This document shows, in pieces, positions 8,068-16,435 of a stretch of DNA of 64,000 nucleotides. A model generated the notes under the pieces. That model was not told the origin of the DNA and did not search any database. It saw nothing but the letters and a program-made list of their open reading frames with translations. Numbering within the stretch: position 1 is the first letter of the stretch; each line of letters starts with the position of its first letter. Origin of the DNA: Danxiaibacter flavus (GTDB lineage Bacteria > Bacteroidota > Bacteroidia > Chitinophagales > Chitinophagaceae); NCBI RefSeq assembly GCF_041060425.1, contig NZ_JAULBC010000011.1, forward strand, positions 156,409-220,408, in the 5' to 3' direction. Made by a program: the position numbers and the translations under genes.

Positions 8068-9900
8068 ATGAAGAAAGAACGAGTACGAGCCCAGCAAAAA
8101 ATTAGTTTCAAAGAGCGCCTCGGCGCGTTAAAGAACCTGCCGGCATTTTTTAAGCTTGTCTGGCAAGCCAACCCCGCTATGATGGCTGGCAATATTGCCC
8201 TGCGCTTTATAAAAGCAGCCATTCCGTTTTTATTGCTCTACACAGGCAAATTGATCATTGATAAGGTTGTACATATCAGCGGCCGACATGATGGAGGTGC
8301 GGAATATAATCTATGGGTACTGGTGGCTATTGAATTTGGTTTAGCTTTATTATCCGACGGATTAACGCGCGCTATCTCCCTACTCGATAGCTTAATGGGC
8401 GACCTTTTTTCTAACCACACTTCAGTTAGAATAATGCAGCATGCGGCTGCGCTGGATCTTGACCAGTTTGAAGATGCACTGTTTTATGACAAACTTGAAA
8501 GGGCGAGACAGCAAACCGTTGGCAGAACTGTATTACTGTCCCAGGTGATGAGCCAGGTGCAAGACTTAATCACCATGGGCTTTTTAGCAGCCGGCCTGCT
8601 GGTATTTAATCCCTGGCTGATATTGCTGCTTATTGTAGCAATTTTGCCTGCCTTTCTTGGCGAGTCTTATTTCAACGACCAAACCTATGCGCTTTCCCGT
8701 GGACAAACGCCGCAAAGGCGCGAGTTAGATTACCTGCGCTATATCGGCGCCAGCGATGAGACGGCGAAGGAGATCAAGATGTTTAGCCTGTCGGGCTTTA
8801 TCATTAACCGTTTTAAAACGCTGTCAGAGAAATTTTATATTGATAATAAACGTATTGCCGTCAAGCGTTCCATTTGGGGAACATTCTTTGCGCTGCTGGG
8901 AAGCCTTGGTTATTATGGTGCGTATGTGTTTATTATTGAACGTACGATAACAGGCGCTTTAACGATTGGCGAACTAACTTTTTTGGCAGGTTCTTTCAGA
9001 CAACTAAAAAGCTTGCTGGAAGGGGTATTGGCAAGATTTACAACGGTATCGCAGGGAGCTATTTACCTGAACGATTTTTTTGAATTTTTCGATATACAAC
9101 CAAAAATTCATAATACAAATAAACCTCGTCCCTTTCCCAATCCCATTTTGCGAGGGTTTACATTTGAGAACGTTGGTTTTAAATATCTGCACAGCGAACG
9201 ATGGGCGAACCGGCATTTAAGCTTTACCCTGCACCCGGCGGAGAAGCTGGCGCTGGTAGGTGAAAACGGCGCAGGAAAAAGCACACTGGTTAAATTGCTT
9301 GCACGCTTGTATGATCCAACAGAAGGCCGCATATTATTGGATGGAGTAGATCTGAAAGAATACGATCTGACAGAATTGCGCCAACATATTGGCATTATTT
9401 TCCAGGATTTTTTGCGTTACCAAATGACATTCTCGCAAAATATAGCCGCTGGCAATATTGATCAGCAGGATAATGAAGCGCAAATTAAAGCATCTGCAAG
9501 GCAAAGCCTGGCAGACGAACTGGCGCAAAAGTTGCCGCGCGGCTACAAACAGATGCTGGGCAAACGTTTCGCGGAAGGTGTAGAGTTGTCCGGTGGCGAA
9601 TGGCAGAAGGTAGCGATCGCAAGGGCGTATATGCGCGATGCGCAACTTATTATTCTAGATGAACCAACTTCAGCGTTAGATGCGCGCGCTGAGTTCCAGG
9701 TTTTTGAACGCTTTACAGATTTAACCAAAGGCAAGATGGCCGTACTTATTTCGCACCGCTTTTCAACCGTAAGGATGGCGGATCGCATTATTGTGCTGGA
9801 TAGAGGTCAAATCGCAGAGATTGGTAGTCATGAAGAACTTTTAGCCAGGGGAGGCAGGTATGCAGAGTTGTTCAGCCTGCAGGCAATGGGGTATCAGTGA
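8068..9900 (+). CDS. ABC exporter, fused permease and ATPase
   Basis: This 610-residue half-transporter would work as a homodimer in the inner membrane. The N-terminal 340 residues contain about six hydrophobic segments (for example 43-60, 82-96, 165-195 and 272-291). The ATPase follows, with Walker A GENGAGKST at 398-406, signature LSGGE at 507-511, Walker B LIILDEP at 527-533 and the switch histidine in LISHRFSTV. All catalytic residues are present. The substrate is unknown; peptide, lipid and drug exporters share this layout. It is monocistronic, and a strong terminator lies at 9986. Confidence 0.9.
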   Translation: MKKERVRAQQKISFKERLGALKNLPAFFKLVWQANPAMMAGNIALRFIKAAIPFLLLYTGKLIIDKVVHISGRHDGGAEYNLWVLVAIEFGLALLSDGLTRAISLLDSLMGDLFSNHTSVRIMQHAAALDLDQFEDALFYDKLERARQQTVGRTVLLSQVMSQVQDLITMGFLAAGLLVFNPWLILLLIVAILPAFLGESYFNDQTYALSRGQTPQRRELDYLRYIGASDETAKEIKMFSLSGFIINRFKTLSEKFYIDNKRIAVKRSIWGTFFALLGSLGYYGAYVFIIERTITGALTIGELTFLAGSFRQLKSLLEGVLARFTTVSQGAIYLNDFFEFFDIQPKIHNTNKPRPFPNPILRGFTFENVGFKYLHSERWANRHLSFTLHPAEKLALVGENGAGKSTLVKLLARLYDPTEGRILLDGVDLKEYDLTELRQHIGIIFQDFLRYQMTFSQNIAAGNIDQQDNEAQIKASARQSLADELAQKLPRGYKQMLGKRFAEGVELSGGEWQKVAIARAYMRDAQLIILDEPTSALDARAEFQVFERFTDLTKGKMAVLISHRFSTVRMADRIIVLDRGQIAEIGSHEELLARGGRYAELFSLQAMGYQ

Positions 9901-9985
9901 TAATCTTTATAAACCTCTGCAAAGACAACTTTAGTCAAAGAAAAACGATACCCTATCTTTCCCGGACAACAATAACTGATAATCA

Positions 9986-10034
9986 ATAAAAGCAAAAACC
10001 GTTTGAAATATGTTCGAGCGGTTTTTGCTTTTAT
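9986..10034. terminator. Strong hairpin, probable terminator
   Basis: A perfect 16-bp inverted repeat (ataaaagcaaaaaccg and its complement) encloses a 17-base loop. The right arm ends in a T-rich run, so it suits termination of the exporter gene on the plus strand, and the A/T composition allows reverse use. It abuts the transposase remnant, so it might alternatively mark an insertion-sequence edge. Confidence 0.7.
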
Positions 10035-10039
10035 TATGA

Positions 10040-10267
10040 ATTGAAAATAAACGGCACTGGATGGCAGATGTAAATCTCCATGAAGATTGCAGTCGTAAAA
10101 TAGCCGTCAATGCTGCCCAAAATTTTTCTGTCATCAACAGCATTGCCCTCAACCTGCTACAAAATAAAAAATCAAAAAATATCGGCAATAAAAAAGACCT
10201 GCAACAGGATGGCAATACGAGTATTTCAGCTGACTTCTTTTTGGATAAAAACGGGCTTCATGCTTAA
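10040..10267 (+). pseudogene. C-terminal remnant of an ISAs1-family transposase
   Basis: Immediately after a stop at 10037 the frame reads IENKRHWMADVNLHEDCSRK, then NAAQNFSVINSIALNLLQNK. This matches what I know of the ISAs1-family C-terminus (H-W-x-IEN-x-LHW-x-LDV-x-F-x-ED-x-SR, then GNAxxNxxxIxxIALNLLK), including the acidic residue of the catalytic triad in IEN. Only about 75 residues remain, with no N-terminal part upstream, and the tail after IGNKK looks like unrelated sequence. It is therefore a dead fragment. Confidence 0.7.
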
Positions 10268-10430
10268 GGCTTGCAAACCATCGGATACATGACCATAAAT
10301 TTAGAAGGTTGCAAAAAAATAAGGCCTTGTGTTCTTTAGCGCATTAGCGCCCTTTTTAATTAATTCGCTGCAATCCTTCGTGCCCCGTCGTGTCGTTAGT
10401 GTTCGTGTTTCACTGCTTCCACAACGCGGC

Positions 10431-12869
10431 TTATTTCTTAATCAGCCATATTTCAGCCACCTGTGAACCGCGTTCCCCTTCGCCGCTGTCTTCCTTCCCG
10501 CTGACCCAGCTAAAGGTAACTTTGCCATCTTTGGTTACTTCTTTGGGCAGTTGGAATTCATACATCGGCCTGGTTCCCATTCGTGTATAATTGTGAATCA
10601 ACACTCCGTCGGCCTCCAGTTTCACACTGGAGCGGAACCGGCCCGTGTAGGCTATACGCAGGGTGTATTCAGCATCCTTGTCAAGGTTATCATAGCCAAT
10701 TACCAGGGGTGTATCATAAAGGGTATTAATCTGGTTCATCCAGGCAAGTGGTGTTGCTTCACCTTCAAAGCCCTTTGCAACAATTTCGTGCACCCAATCT
10801 TTGCCAACCAGTCCCACGCCAAAGCTTACGCGCGGAGATTCCAGGCTTCCCGGGTCTTCTGCCCATGTTTTCTGAGGCTTGATGTGCTTCCATGCCGAAG
10901 GACTACCGAAGTCATCGTAAAACCCGCCGGGGCCCGGATCGGTACGGTGAAGCATGTCGTGAATTGCCTTCAGTTGCTCATCTTCAGTAGAAAGTTTTTC
11001 AATTTTAGAAAGTTGGCTGAAAATCCACAGGGCATCATTGATGGGTATGTCGATGTTGTCGATAAAGTTACCGCGGCCCGGCATGGCGTGGTGTTTTTCC
11101 ACTGTTAGTTGCGACCCGAAGCTGCGGAACAGCGAGTCGGCCAGTGCATAGCAACGGGCTTTCAATTCCTGCGATACCGGTTTCTCGTGCGCCAGGCTCA
11201 ACGTTTTCCTGGCCTCGCTGATCGTCTGTTTAACGCCCAGTGTTTTGGCATTTTCCAGCGTGTTGCGCGCCTCACGTTCCAGGCTTATTTCATAGATCAG
11301 CCGGCGTTGGGTATAAGCATCAAAATAAGCACGGATAAGCCCGCTTTGGAAACGTGGATTGCTCATAACCCATACCGGAGCATTTCTCTCCATTTCCTGC
11401 CACTGTTGTAAAGTCCGCTGCACCTGGTCATTTGCTAAAAGCGGACCCCGTAAGTTTCGTTCTAATGCCAGTAAACCCTGCGCAACGCCTTCGGTATATT
11501 GAGGGCCGATAAAATAACGTGCATAATCTCTCAGATTGTCGATAACCGCCACCGAGGGATCCCAATCCTGCGAAGTCCATACAAATTTGTTGACATCATC
11601 ATTGGTCCCTTCCGAATAACTGATGCTTCCCTGCGCCAGGTTTGCGTAGAAATTATGGATGTATTTTTCATCTTCGGGACGAGGGTTGATGCATTCGCGG
11701 CCAAGGGTCATAGCATAGGCAATATCCCAATCCGGAACCGGGTACTGACAACTGAGACTGTGCGTAATGTCCGGATACAAGCGGATGGGAATATTCGGTT
11801 TGATCAACTTTTTAACTTCCGGCAGCGGGGTTCTGATCCAGGGGCCATATACAATTCCGCCCAACCAGTCGTACCCGTCGTTCACATGTTTGTAAAATTT
11901 ACCGTACCACTCAGCCGATGGCTTGAAAACCTGGGGTGATACCCAAATTTTTGCATTCGGATGATATTTTTTCAGAACGACAGCCTCTTTTTCAAGCCAA
12001 CTGAAAAGCGTATCGGGGTCGAGGTCACCCGGGTCGCCACCGGGAACAAATAAAGCATCCAGTTTTGGCAATACTTTAAAAACCTGTTCGCGCTCATCCA
12101 GTTCCTTTTTGATGGAATCAGGTGCTGTATAATTACTTCCCATGTTGGGGTACCACATCCAAACATCCAGCCCGTATTCTTTACAAATGCGGGACTGCTC
12201 AGCAATCATTTTAATGGCAGGCAATTTCATGTGAACACTGGTGGAATCATCGTCGGTGCGTGGAGGCAAAATCTCGATGCTGTTGGCGCCGAAAATGGCC
12301 AGATCACGGATATAGCTATCGTATTGCGCCACAGTCCAGGCATCGTAGGCGTTTGTTTTGGGCCGGTATCCCAACTGATGCCCGCGAATCGGATATTTGG
12401 GCGTTGATGACATTCGCAGGCCGGCAGAAACCAATAGCTTGTTAGGCTCCATTTCCATGCTTTTCAACAACTTCCCGATGCCAAATAAAACACCACGCGA
12501 ATCATGTCCTGCTACTAAAATAGTGTTGCTTCCATCGAACGCCAGCAGCCTGAACCCGTCTTTCCCGGGAGCGTCCAGTGTTGCCAACTCTGACAAATAT
12601 TTGGCGGGGATAGATTGCAGGTTGTTTTCCAGGCCAATAATAATATTGGTTGCGGCCGGCTTTTTCGGCCATGCTTGTAAAACAGGAAGTTGAATCTGGG
12701 TTCTTTTGTTGATTTCTTCCCGGAGAACAGTCACGGCTTTTAAAACCACCGGGTCGTTTTTTTCAGGGCAGATAATTTGTGCTTTTGACAAATCCGCTTT
12801 TTGGGCATAAGCTATATGCAAGGACGAAAGTAGAAACAAAAGGAAGGCTAATGTTATTGTTTTTTTCAT
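10431..12869 (-). CDS. Secreted glycoside hydrolase-like protein with GH67 N-terminal-type domain
   Basis: This 812-residue exported protein has signal peptide MKKTITLAFLLFLLSSLHIAYAQ. Residues about 25-150 resemble the small alpha/beta N-terminal domain of alpha-glucuronidases and hexosaminidases (NIIIGLENN, VAGHDSRGVLFGIGKLL). A TIM-barrel-like part follows, opening with IRGHQLGYRPKTNAYDAW and continuing with IEILPPRTDDD, VWMWYPNMGS and LFVPGGDPGDLDP; Asp and Glu residues at these strand ends are candidate catalysts. The C-terminus looks like a beta-sandwich (IAYTGRFRSSVKLEADG). The substrate is probably an acidic or substituted sugar polymer. The aldolase gene lies upstream on the same strand. 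Confidence 0.65.
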   Translation of the reverse strand: MKKTITLAFLLFLLSSLHIAYAQKADLSKAQIICPEKNDPVVLKAVTVLREEINKRTQIQLPVLQAWPKKPAATNIIIGLENNLQSIPAKYLSELATLDAPGKDGFRLLAFDGSNTILVAGHDSRGVLFGIGKLLKSMEMEPNKLLVSAGLRMSSTPKYPIRGHQLGYRPKTNAYDAWTVAQYDSYIRDLAIFGANSIEILPPRTDDDSTSVHMKLPAIKMIAEQSRICKEYGLDVWMWYPNMGSNYTAPDSIKKELDEREQVFKVLPKLDALFVPGGDPGDLDPDTLFSWLEKEAVVLKKYHPNAKIWVSPQVFKPSAEWYGKFYKHVNDGYDWLGGIVYGPWIRTPLPEVKKLIKPNIPIRLYPDITHSLSCQYPVPDWDIAYAMTLGRECINPRPEDEKYIHNFYANLAQGSISYSEGTNDDVNKFVWTSQDWDPSVAVIDNLRDYARYFIGPQYTEGVAQGLLALERNLRGPLLANDQVQRTLQQWQEMERNAPVWVMSNPRFQSGLIRAYFDAYTQRRLIYEISLEREARNTLENAKTLGVKQTISEARKTLSLAHEKPVSQELKARCYALADSLFRSFGSQLTVEKHHAMPGRGNFIDNIDIPINDALWIFSQLSKIEKLSTEDEQLKAIHDMLHRTDPGPGGFYDDFGSPSAWKHIKPQKTWAEDPGSLESPRVSFGVGLVGKDWVHEIVAKGFEGEATPLAWMNQINTLYDTPLVIGYDNLDKDAEYTLRIAYTGRFRSSVKLEADGVLIHNYTRMGTRPMYEFQLPKEVTKDGKVTFSWVSGKEDSGEGERGSQVAEIWLIKK

Positions 12870-12930
12870 GTTGGTTGGGTATAAAATTGCAAAACCAAAA
12901 AATTCATCTTGAGATTGGAAGCATGTTTGT

Positions 12931-13177
12931 CAAATCAATGTCGTTTAGTTAACAGTTAATGATATCAAGCGCTTATAAAATGTCACGAGCAGTTCAATAT
13001 TAGGGAGACTTCTCCTGTCGTCGAGGTGACGATGCGGCTGCAGACTTCCAAATTATTATATACTCGTTGTTAATGCTGCTTTGATTAATTTTTCTGATAA
13101 GCCAGGATCGTCATGTCAACGATAGGCGACATCTCCCAAAGTTGAAGATGCCTGCTTAACTAAACGACATTGATTTG
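12931..13177. repeat. 247-bp element bounded by a perfect 22-bp inverted repeat
   Basis: caaatcaatgtcgtttagtt (then aa) at 12931-12952 is repeated exactly as its complement at 13156-13177. The right arm touches the aldolase stop codon at 13178. The enclosed 203 bases hold no gene. The layout suits a MITE-like insertion or a long-range transcript hairpin between two co-directional genes. Confidence 0.65.
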
Positions 13178-14011
13178 TCAAATACTAATGCTCTCTTGCG
13201 CCGAGCTTGCCTTTTCGCCTTTTATTTGCCGGATGACGTTCATTTCGTCCTGTAGTCTATCGGCAAAAAGAAACATGTCAGAGCTGTTCAGGATGATATT
13301 GGCACCAGCCTTTGCCCATGTTGCCAGAAGATCAAGATTTCCGCGCGCACCGTTGTGGCCGCCTGCTGCCACCCCACGAGCCCTGGCTTTTGTAATGATT
13401 TCGCAACTTAGCTTGAGAAATTCTTCGGAACGGTACTTTTCGGGCATTTCGTAGGACACGGATAAATCGTGCGGGCCCAGCACAATGCCATCAACGCCCG
13501 GCCCGTCAAAGGTCTGTATGGCAAGAAATTCATCAAGGTTAGCTGCCCCTGCCTGACTTTCAATATTGATCAGGAGCGTGTTGTTCCGGTTATGGTTTTT
13601 CAGATAAGCTTTCAGCTCGTCCGTTGGCTTTTCCTCACCATAAAGCAACTTTTTCAGCTTTTTCCCTTTTAACGGACGATATTTCACTGCACCAATCAGG
13701 TCATAAACATCTTCGATGTCTTCAACATAGGGTACCAGAATAGCGCCGGCCCCTGCATCAAGTGCCTGTGTTGCCAGGTATGGGTCCGGACTGAGGATAC
13801 GAACCACCGGATTGAGTCCCGCAGCCTTGTACGCACGGCACATCCAACCTAAAGAGTCCTGGTTGTAAAGCACGTGCTCGTTGCAAAGAAAAATAAAATC
13901 GAGTCCCATGCTGACCGTTGTATCAAACAGCTTTGGTGAAGTCGATGAAATCAGGGTTCCATAAACTGTTTTTCCTGAGCGAAGGGCGTTTCTGAATTCA
14001 TTGCCTATCAT
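13178..14011 (-). CDS. HpcH/HpaI-family class II aldolase
   Basis: This 277-residue cytoplasmic enzyme belongs to the HpcH/HpaI aldolase/citrate lyase-type family, which cleaves 2-keto-3-deoxy sugar acids or related hydroxy-keto acids with a divalent metal. Conserved positions are Glu45-His46, catalytic Arg71 (VVRIL), the GAGAILVPYVE segment around residues 87-97, metal ligand Glu151 (NIESQAG) and metal ligand Asp182 (LGPHDLS). An insertion of about 20 residues (K116-K128 region, KKLKKLLYGEEKPT) is longer than in E. coli HpcH. It lies upstream of the glycosidase-like gene on the same strand, so a sugar-acid catabolic role is plausible. Confidence 0.85.
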   Translation of the reverse strand: MIGNEFRNALRSGKTVYGTLISSTSPKLFDTTVSMGLDFIFLCNEHVLYNQDSLGWMCRAYKAAGLNPVVRILSPDPYLATQALDAGAGAILVPYVEDIEDVYDLIGAVKYRPLKGKKLKKLLYGEEKPTDELKAYLKNHNRNNTLLINIESQAGAANLDEFLAIQTFDGPGVDGIVLGPHDLSVSYEMPEKYRSEEFLKLSCEIITKARARGVAAGGHNGARGNLDLLATWAKAGANIILNSSDMFLFADRLQDEMNVIRQIKGEKASSAQESISI

Positions 14012-14353
14012 TTTTTTTCTCCTTTTTTTGGGGAAGACAACGCTTCCGTTTTATAGAATGGTGTTTTGTTTAGATCTTGAAATTAGCTTGGTTGCTCAGG
14101 GATCCAGAAGGTGAAGCGATGTATTGTTCTGGTTTGGTGATCTTCAAAACAATAGATGGTGACATGGAAGGGTTCGCTACGAACTTCGCAAGTCAGTCGT
14201 GGTCTTCCTACCTTAAACGGATCGGGAATCCATCCTTCTTTGTTGTCTGATTTTTGAGAACACAAGCAATTATCCCGATGAAGATAAAAGAAAATGTTGT
14301 TCCATTCTCCACTCAGCCTCAGCGGCGCGAATTTTTCTGCAAAGCCTTGCTTC

Positions 14354-14559
14354 TGGCGCGAGTGTTCGGCTTTGCCGGTCACCTGGTGTCTATCAATCCA
14401 CGCCCGATTGCATCGGGACAGGTGAAGCCAAATTTATTCAGGAAAAAAATGTCGCGGTAATTGAAATCATTGCTTTTTAATGATATGTTGTCTCCCTATC
14501 GCCGATGCAATCGGCTTGGAATTAGTAGACACGTGTGATCCTTCGGAACACACGCGCCA
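14354..14559. mobile_element. 206-bp MITE-like element, copy A
   Basis: The two ends are imperfect inverted repeats of about 60 bp: the left begins tggcgcgagtgttcgg and closes with ccgattgcatcgg, while the right begins ccgatgcaatcgg and closes with acacacgcgcca. The 85-base middle is AT-rich and non-coding. Copies B (14812-15017) and C (18665-18870) have exactly the same length. No transposase is encoded, so mobilisation would be in trans. Confidence 0.8.
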
Positions 14560-14811
14560 GAGCCTGAGATGATAATAATTTCTATGATTGAAGTGGCGTC
14601 GCCCAATGCGAAGCATCTCTTAAATGTCCTTATATGCTTTTATGTGACTAGTGGATGGTGAAGTTTCAAACTGGTTGAGTAACTGTATGCTGTTCTCGTC
14701 GATCCTCGGTCGCAACTTCTTGTACGCCCTTACATGTCTTATATGGTTCAAAAAACTTCGCTTCGGTCACCCTCGCAATTAGTGATTCTTGTTCATAAGG
14801 TGTTGCGCTTA

Positions 14812-15017
14812 TGGCGCGAGTGTTCGGCTGCGCCGGTCACTCGTGTCTATCAATCCACTCCCGATTGCATCGGGACAGGTGAAGGCAAAATTTATTCAGG
14901 AAAGAAATGTCCCGGCAATTGAAATCATTGCTTTTTAATGATATGTTGTCTCCCTATCGCCGACGCAATCGGCTTGGAATTAGTAGACACGTGTGATCCT
15001 TCGGAACACACGCGCCA
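14812..15017. mobile_element. 206-bp MITE-like element, copy B
   Basis: It lies in the same orientation as copy A, 252 bp further on, and is nearly identical, for example gtagacacgtgtgatccttc in both. Left and right tips are tggcgcgagtgttcgg and acacacgcgcca. The sequences just outside A and B differ, so the shared unit ends sharply at the tips. Confidence 0.8.
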
Positions 15018-15372
15018 GACGATATTCTTCCTTTTATCATGTTTGATTTGGAAGTGGTATATATAGATGAACGGGTGTTTTTTCTTCACAAAGTCTTCGC
15101 GGAGAAAAAAAGCTGACTTCATTGAAAGTTGTCAGGCTTAAAGCTCACTACTCTTTTTTTGAAACAGGTATGTTAGCATAAATACGCAACAAATAGTTAT
15201 CAACACTGCTGATTCTGTTACACTTTTGCTGCAATAAATCCGCGAATCACTTTTTTGCCTGTGCATGTGCATTTAAAGAATAGTTAAAAGATGGGCGACA
15301 TAAAAAATGAATTGCCCGCGAAATGTGTTATCCGACGAAGGCAATTCATTACAACTATTGGAGATTTATACC

Positions 15373-15993
15373 TCAGAATTTAACGGCCAGGCGAAGCCCG
15401 ATTGTTGAATAATGACCTCCATATCCGCCCCCGGTTCCCCCGGTGGTTCCTGGTCCATTTCCGTAGTATCCACCAGTAGTTCCATGGTTCGAAGGAATCT
15501 CATTCTGCTTCCATCCCATATACCTGAGTTCAACATCTATAGCCTTGCCTATACCGCATCCTATACCGGCACCATACCAAAAACTGGTACCCAATCCTTT
15601 TTCACCGAAGCCAGCACCAGCCTGTCCGTGAATATAAGACCTGTCAGACATGTAGAGTTTAAGTCCTCCCATTACTGGCCAATATTTGAAATTTGCGTAA
15701 CTGATTGTGTCAACAGTTTTCCCGAAATAATCGATGTAGCCGGCATTGGCTGTAATACCTACCCTTTTTCCCGGTCTGTATTCTCCCTGGAGTGAACCAC
15801 CAAGACCAAAATTGGAATAATCATGAAAATGCCCTATGGGCATCGAAGGTTCTACACCTAAGCTCCAAATAAACGTTCTGTTATCAGGTGAATTTCTGTG
15901 GGCGAGCTGCTCTGTTTGGGTTCCTGAAGAATCCTGGGCTTTCACCGAAAGTGATAAAGCGGTGACAGCAGCTATAAAAACTAACTTTTTCAT
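15373..15993 (-). CDS. Small outer-membrane beta-barrel protein
   Basis: The 206-residue product has signal peptide MKKLVFIAAVTALSLSVKAQ. The mature part alternates hydrophobic and polar residues in strands (IWSLGVEPSMPIGHF, LQGEYRPGKRVGITANAGY, SFWYGAGIGCGIGKAIDVEL). It contains a Gly-rich loop of repeated TGGYYGNGPG-type sequence near residue 170 and ends LRLAVKF, with the terminal aromatic residue that is the usual outer-membrane insertion signal. It resembles small eight-stranded outer membrane proteins of Bacteroidota. Function beyond the envelope location is unknown. The gene is monocistronic. Confidence 0.75.
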   Translation of the reverse strand: MKKLVFIAAVTALSLSVKAQDSSGTQTEQLAHRNSPDNRTFIWSLGVEPSMPIGHFHDYSNFGLGGSLQGEYRPGKRVGITANAGYIDYFGKTVDTISYANFKYWPVMGGLKLYMSDRSYIHGQAGAGFGEKGLGTSFWYGAGIGCGIGKAIDVELRYMGWKQNEIPSNHGTTGGYYGNGPGTTGGTGGGYGGHYSTIGLRLAVKF

Positions 15994-16435
15994 GGCTCAG
16001 ATTTTCGTTATGAAATATTAAATTGAAAGACCAGCGACTATATGCCAATGATTTAATAATCACAAAAATGGATAATGATCTGGCGCTCGATCGCTGCCTT
16101 TTTCTTTCTCGCACACGGGGTTTAAAAATGGTCCATTCTGCACAATGATGTTTAATATTTCTTTTAGTCGCCCAATTATTATACCAGCAGAGCCATAACA
16201 GGAAAACAAAATCCGATTGGTATTGTCAAGCCCGGAATCGCAGGTGTCGGGCTGAAAAAAACTTGTCACAAGATTGTAAAAATTATCACTGCCATGATTA
16301 TCGGCAGTTGGCAATATAGCTTTGTGCATAATTTGTAGCAATCGAGTAGGATTTTACACAGTGAGTTATAACTGCAGCAATGCTCCAAAGACATGTTAAC
16401 TGAAGTGGAATGATTTTGGAGACACAGGTTGTACC
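15994..16435. other. Divergent spacer, no gene seen
   Basis: This 442-bp spacer lies between the divergent barrel and AsmA-like genes and must hold both promoters. I see no hairpin, repeat or frame that looks genuine; a 93-residue minus-strand frame shows no protein-like pattern. Confidence 0.5.

Noticed and set aside
9931..10215. 94-residue minus-strand frame
   Set aside because: It runs antisense through the hairpin and the transposase remnant; the plus-strand reading has the recognisable motifs.
10551..11108. 185-residue plus-strand frame inside the glycosidase-like gene
   Set aside because: It is antisense to an 812-residue exported protein with clear domains; a shadow of GC-richer coding sequence.
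14083..14382. 99-residue minus-strand frame upstream of the aldolase gene
   Set aside because: Its start lies inside MITE copy A and the sequence has no recognisable pattern; probably chance.
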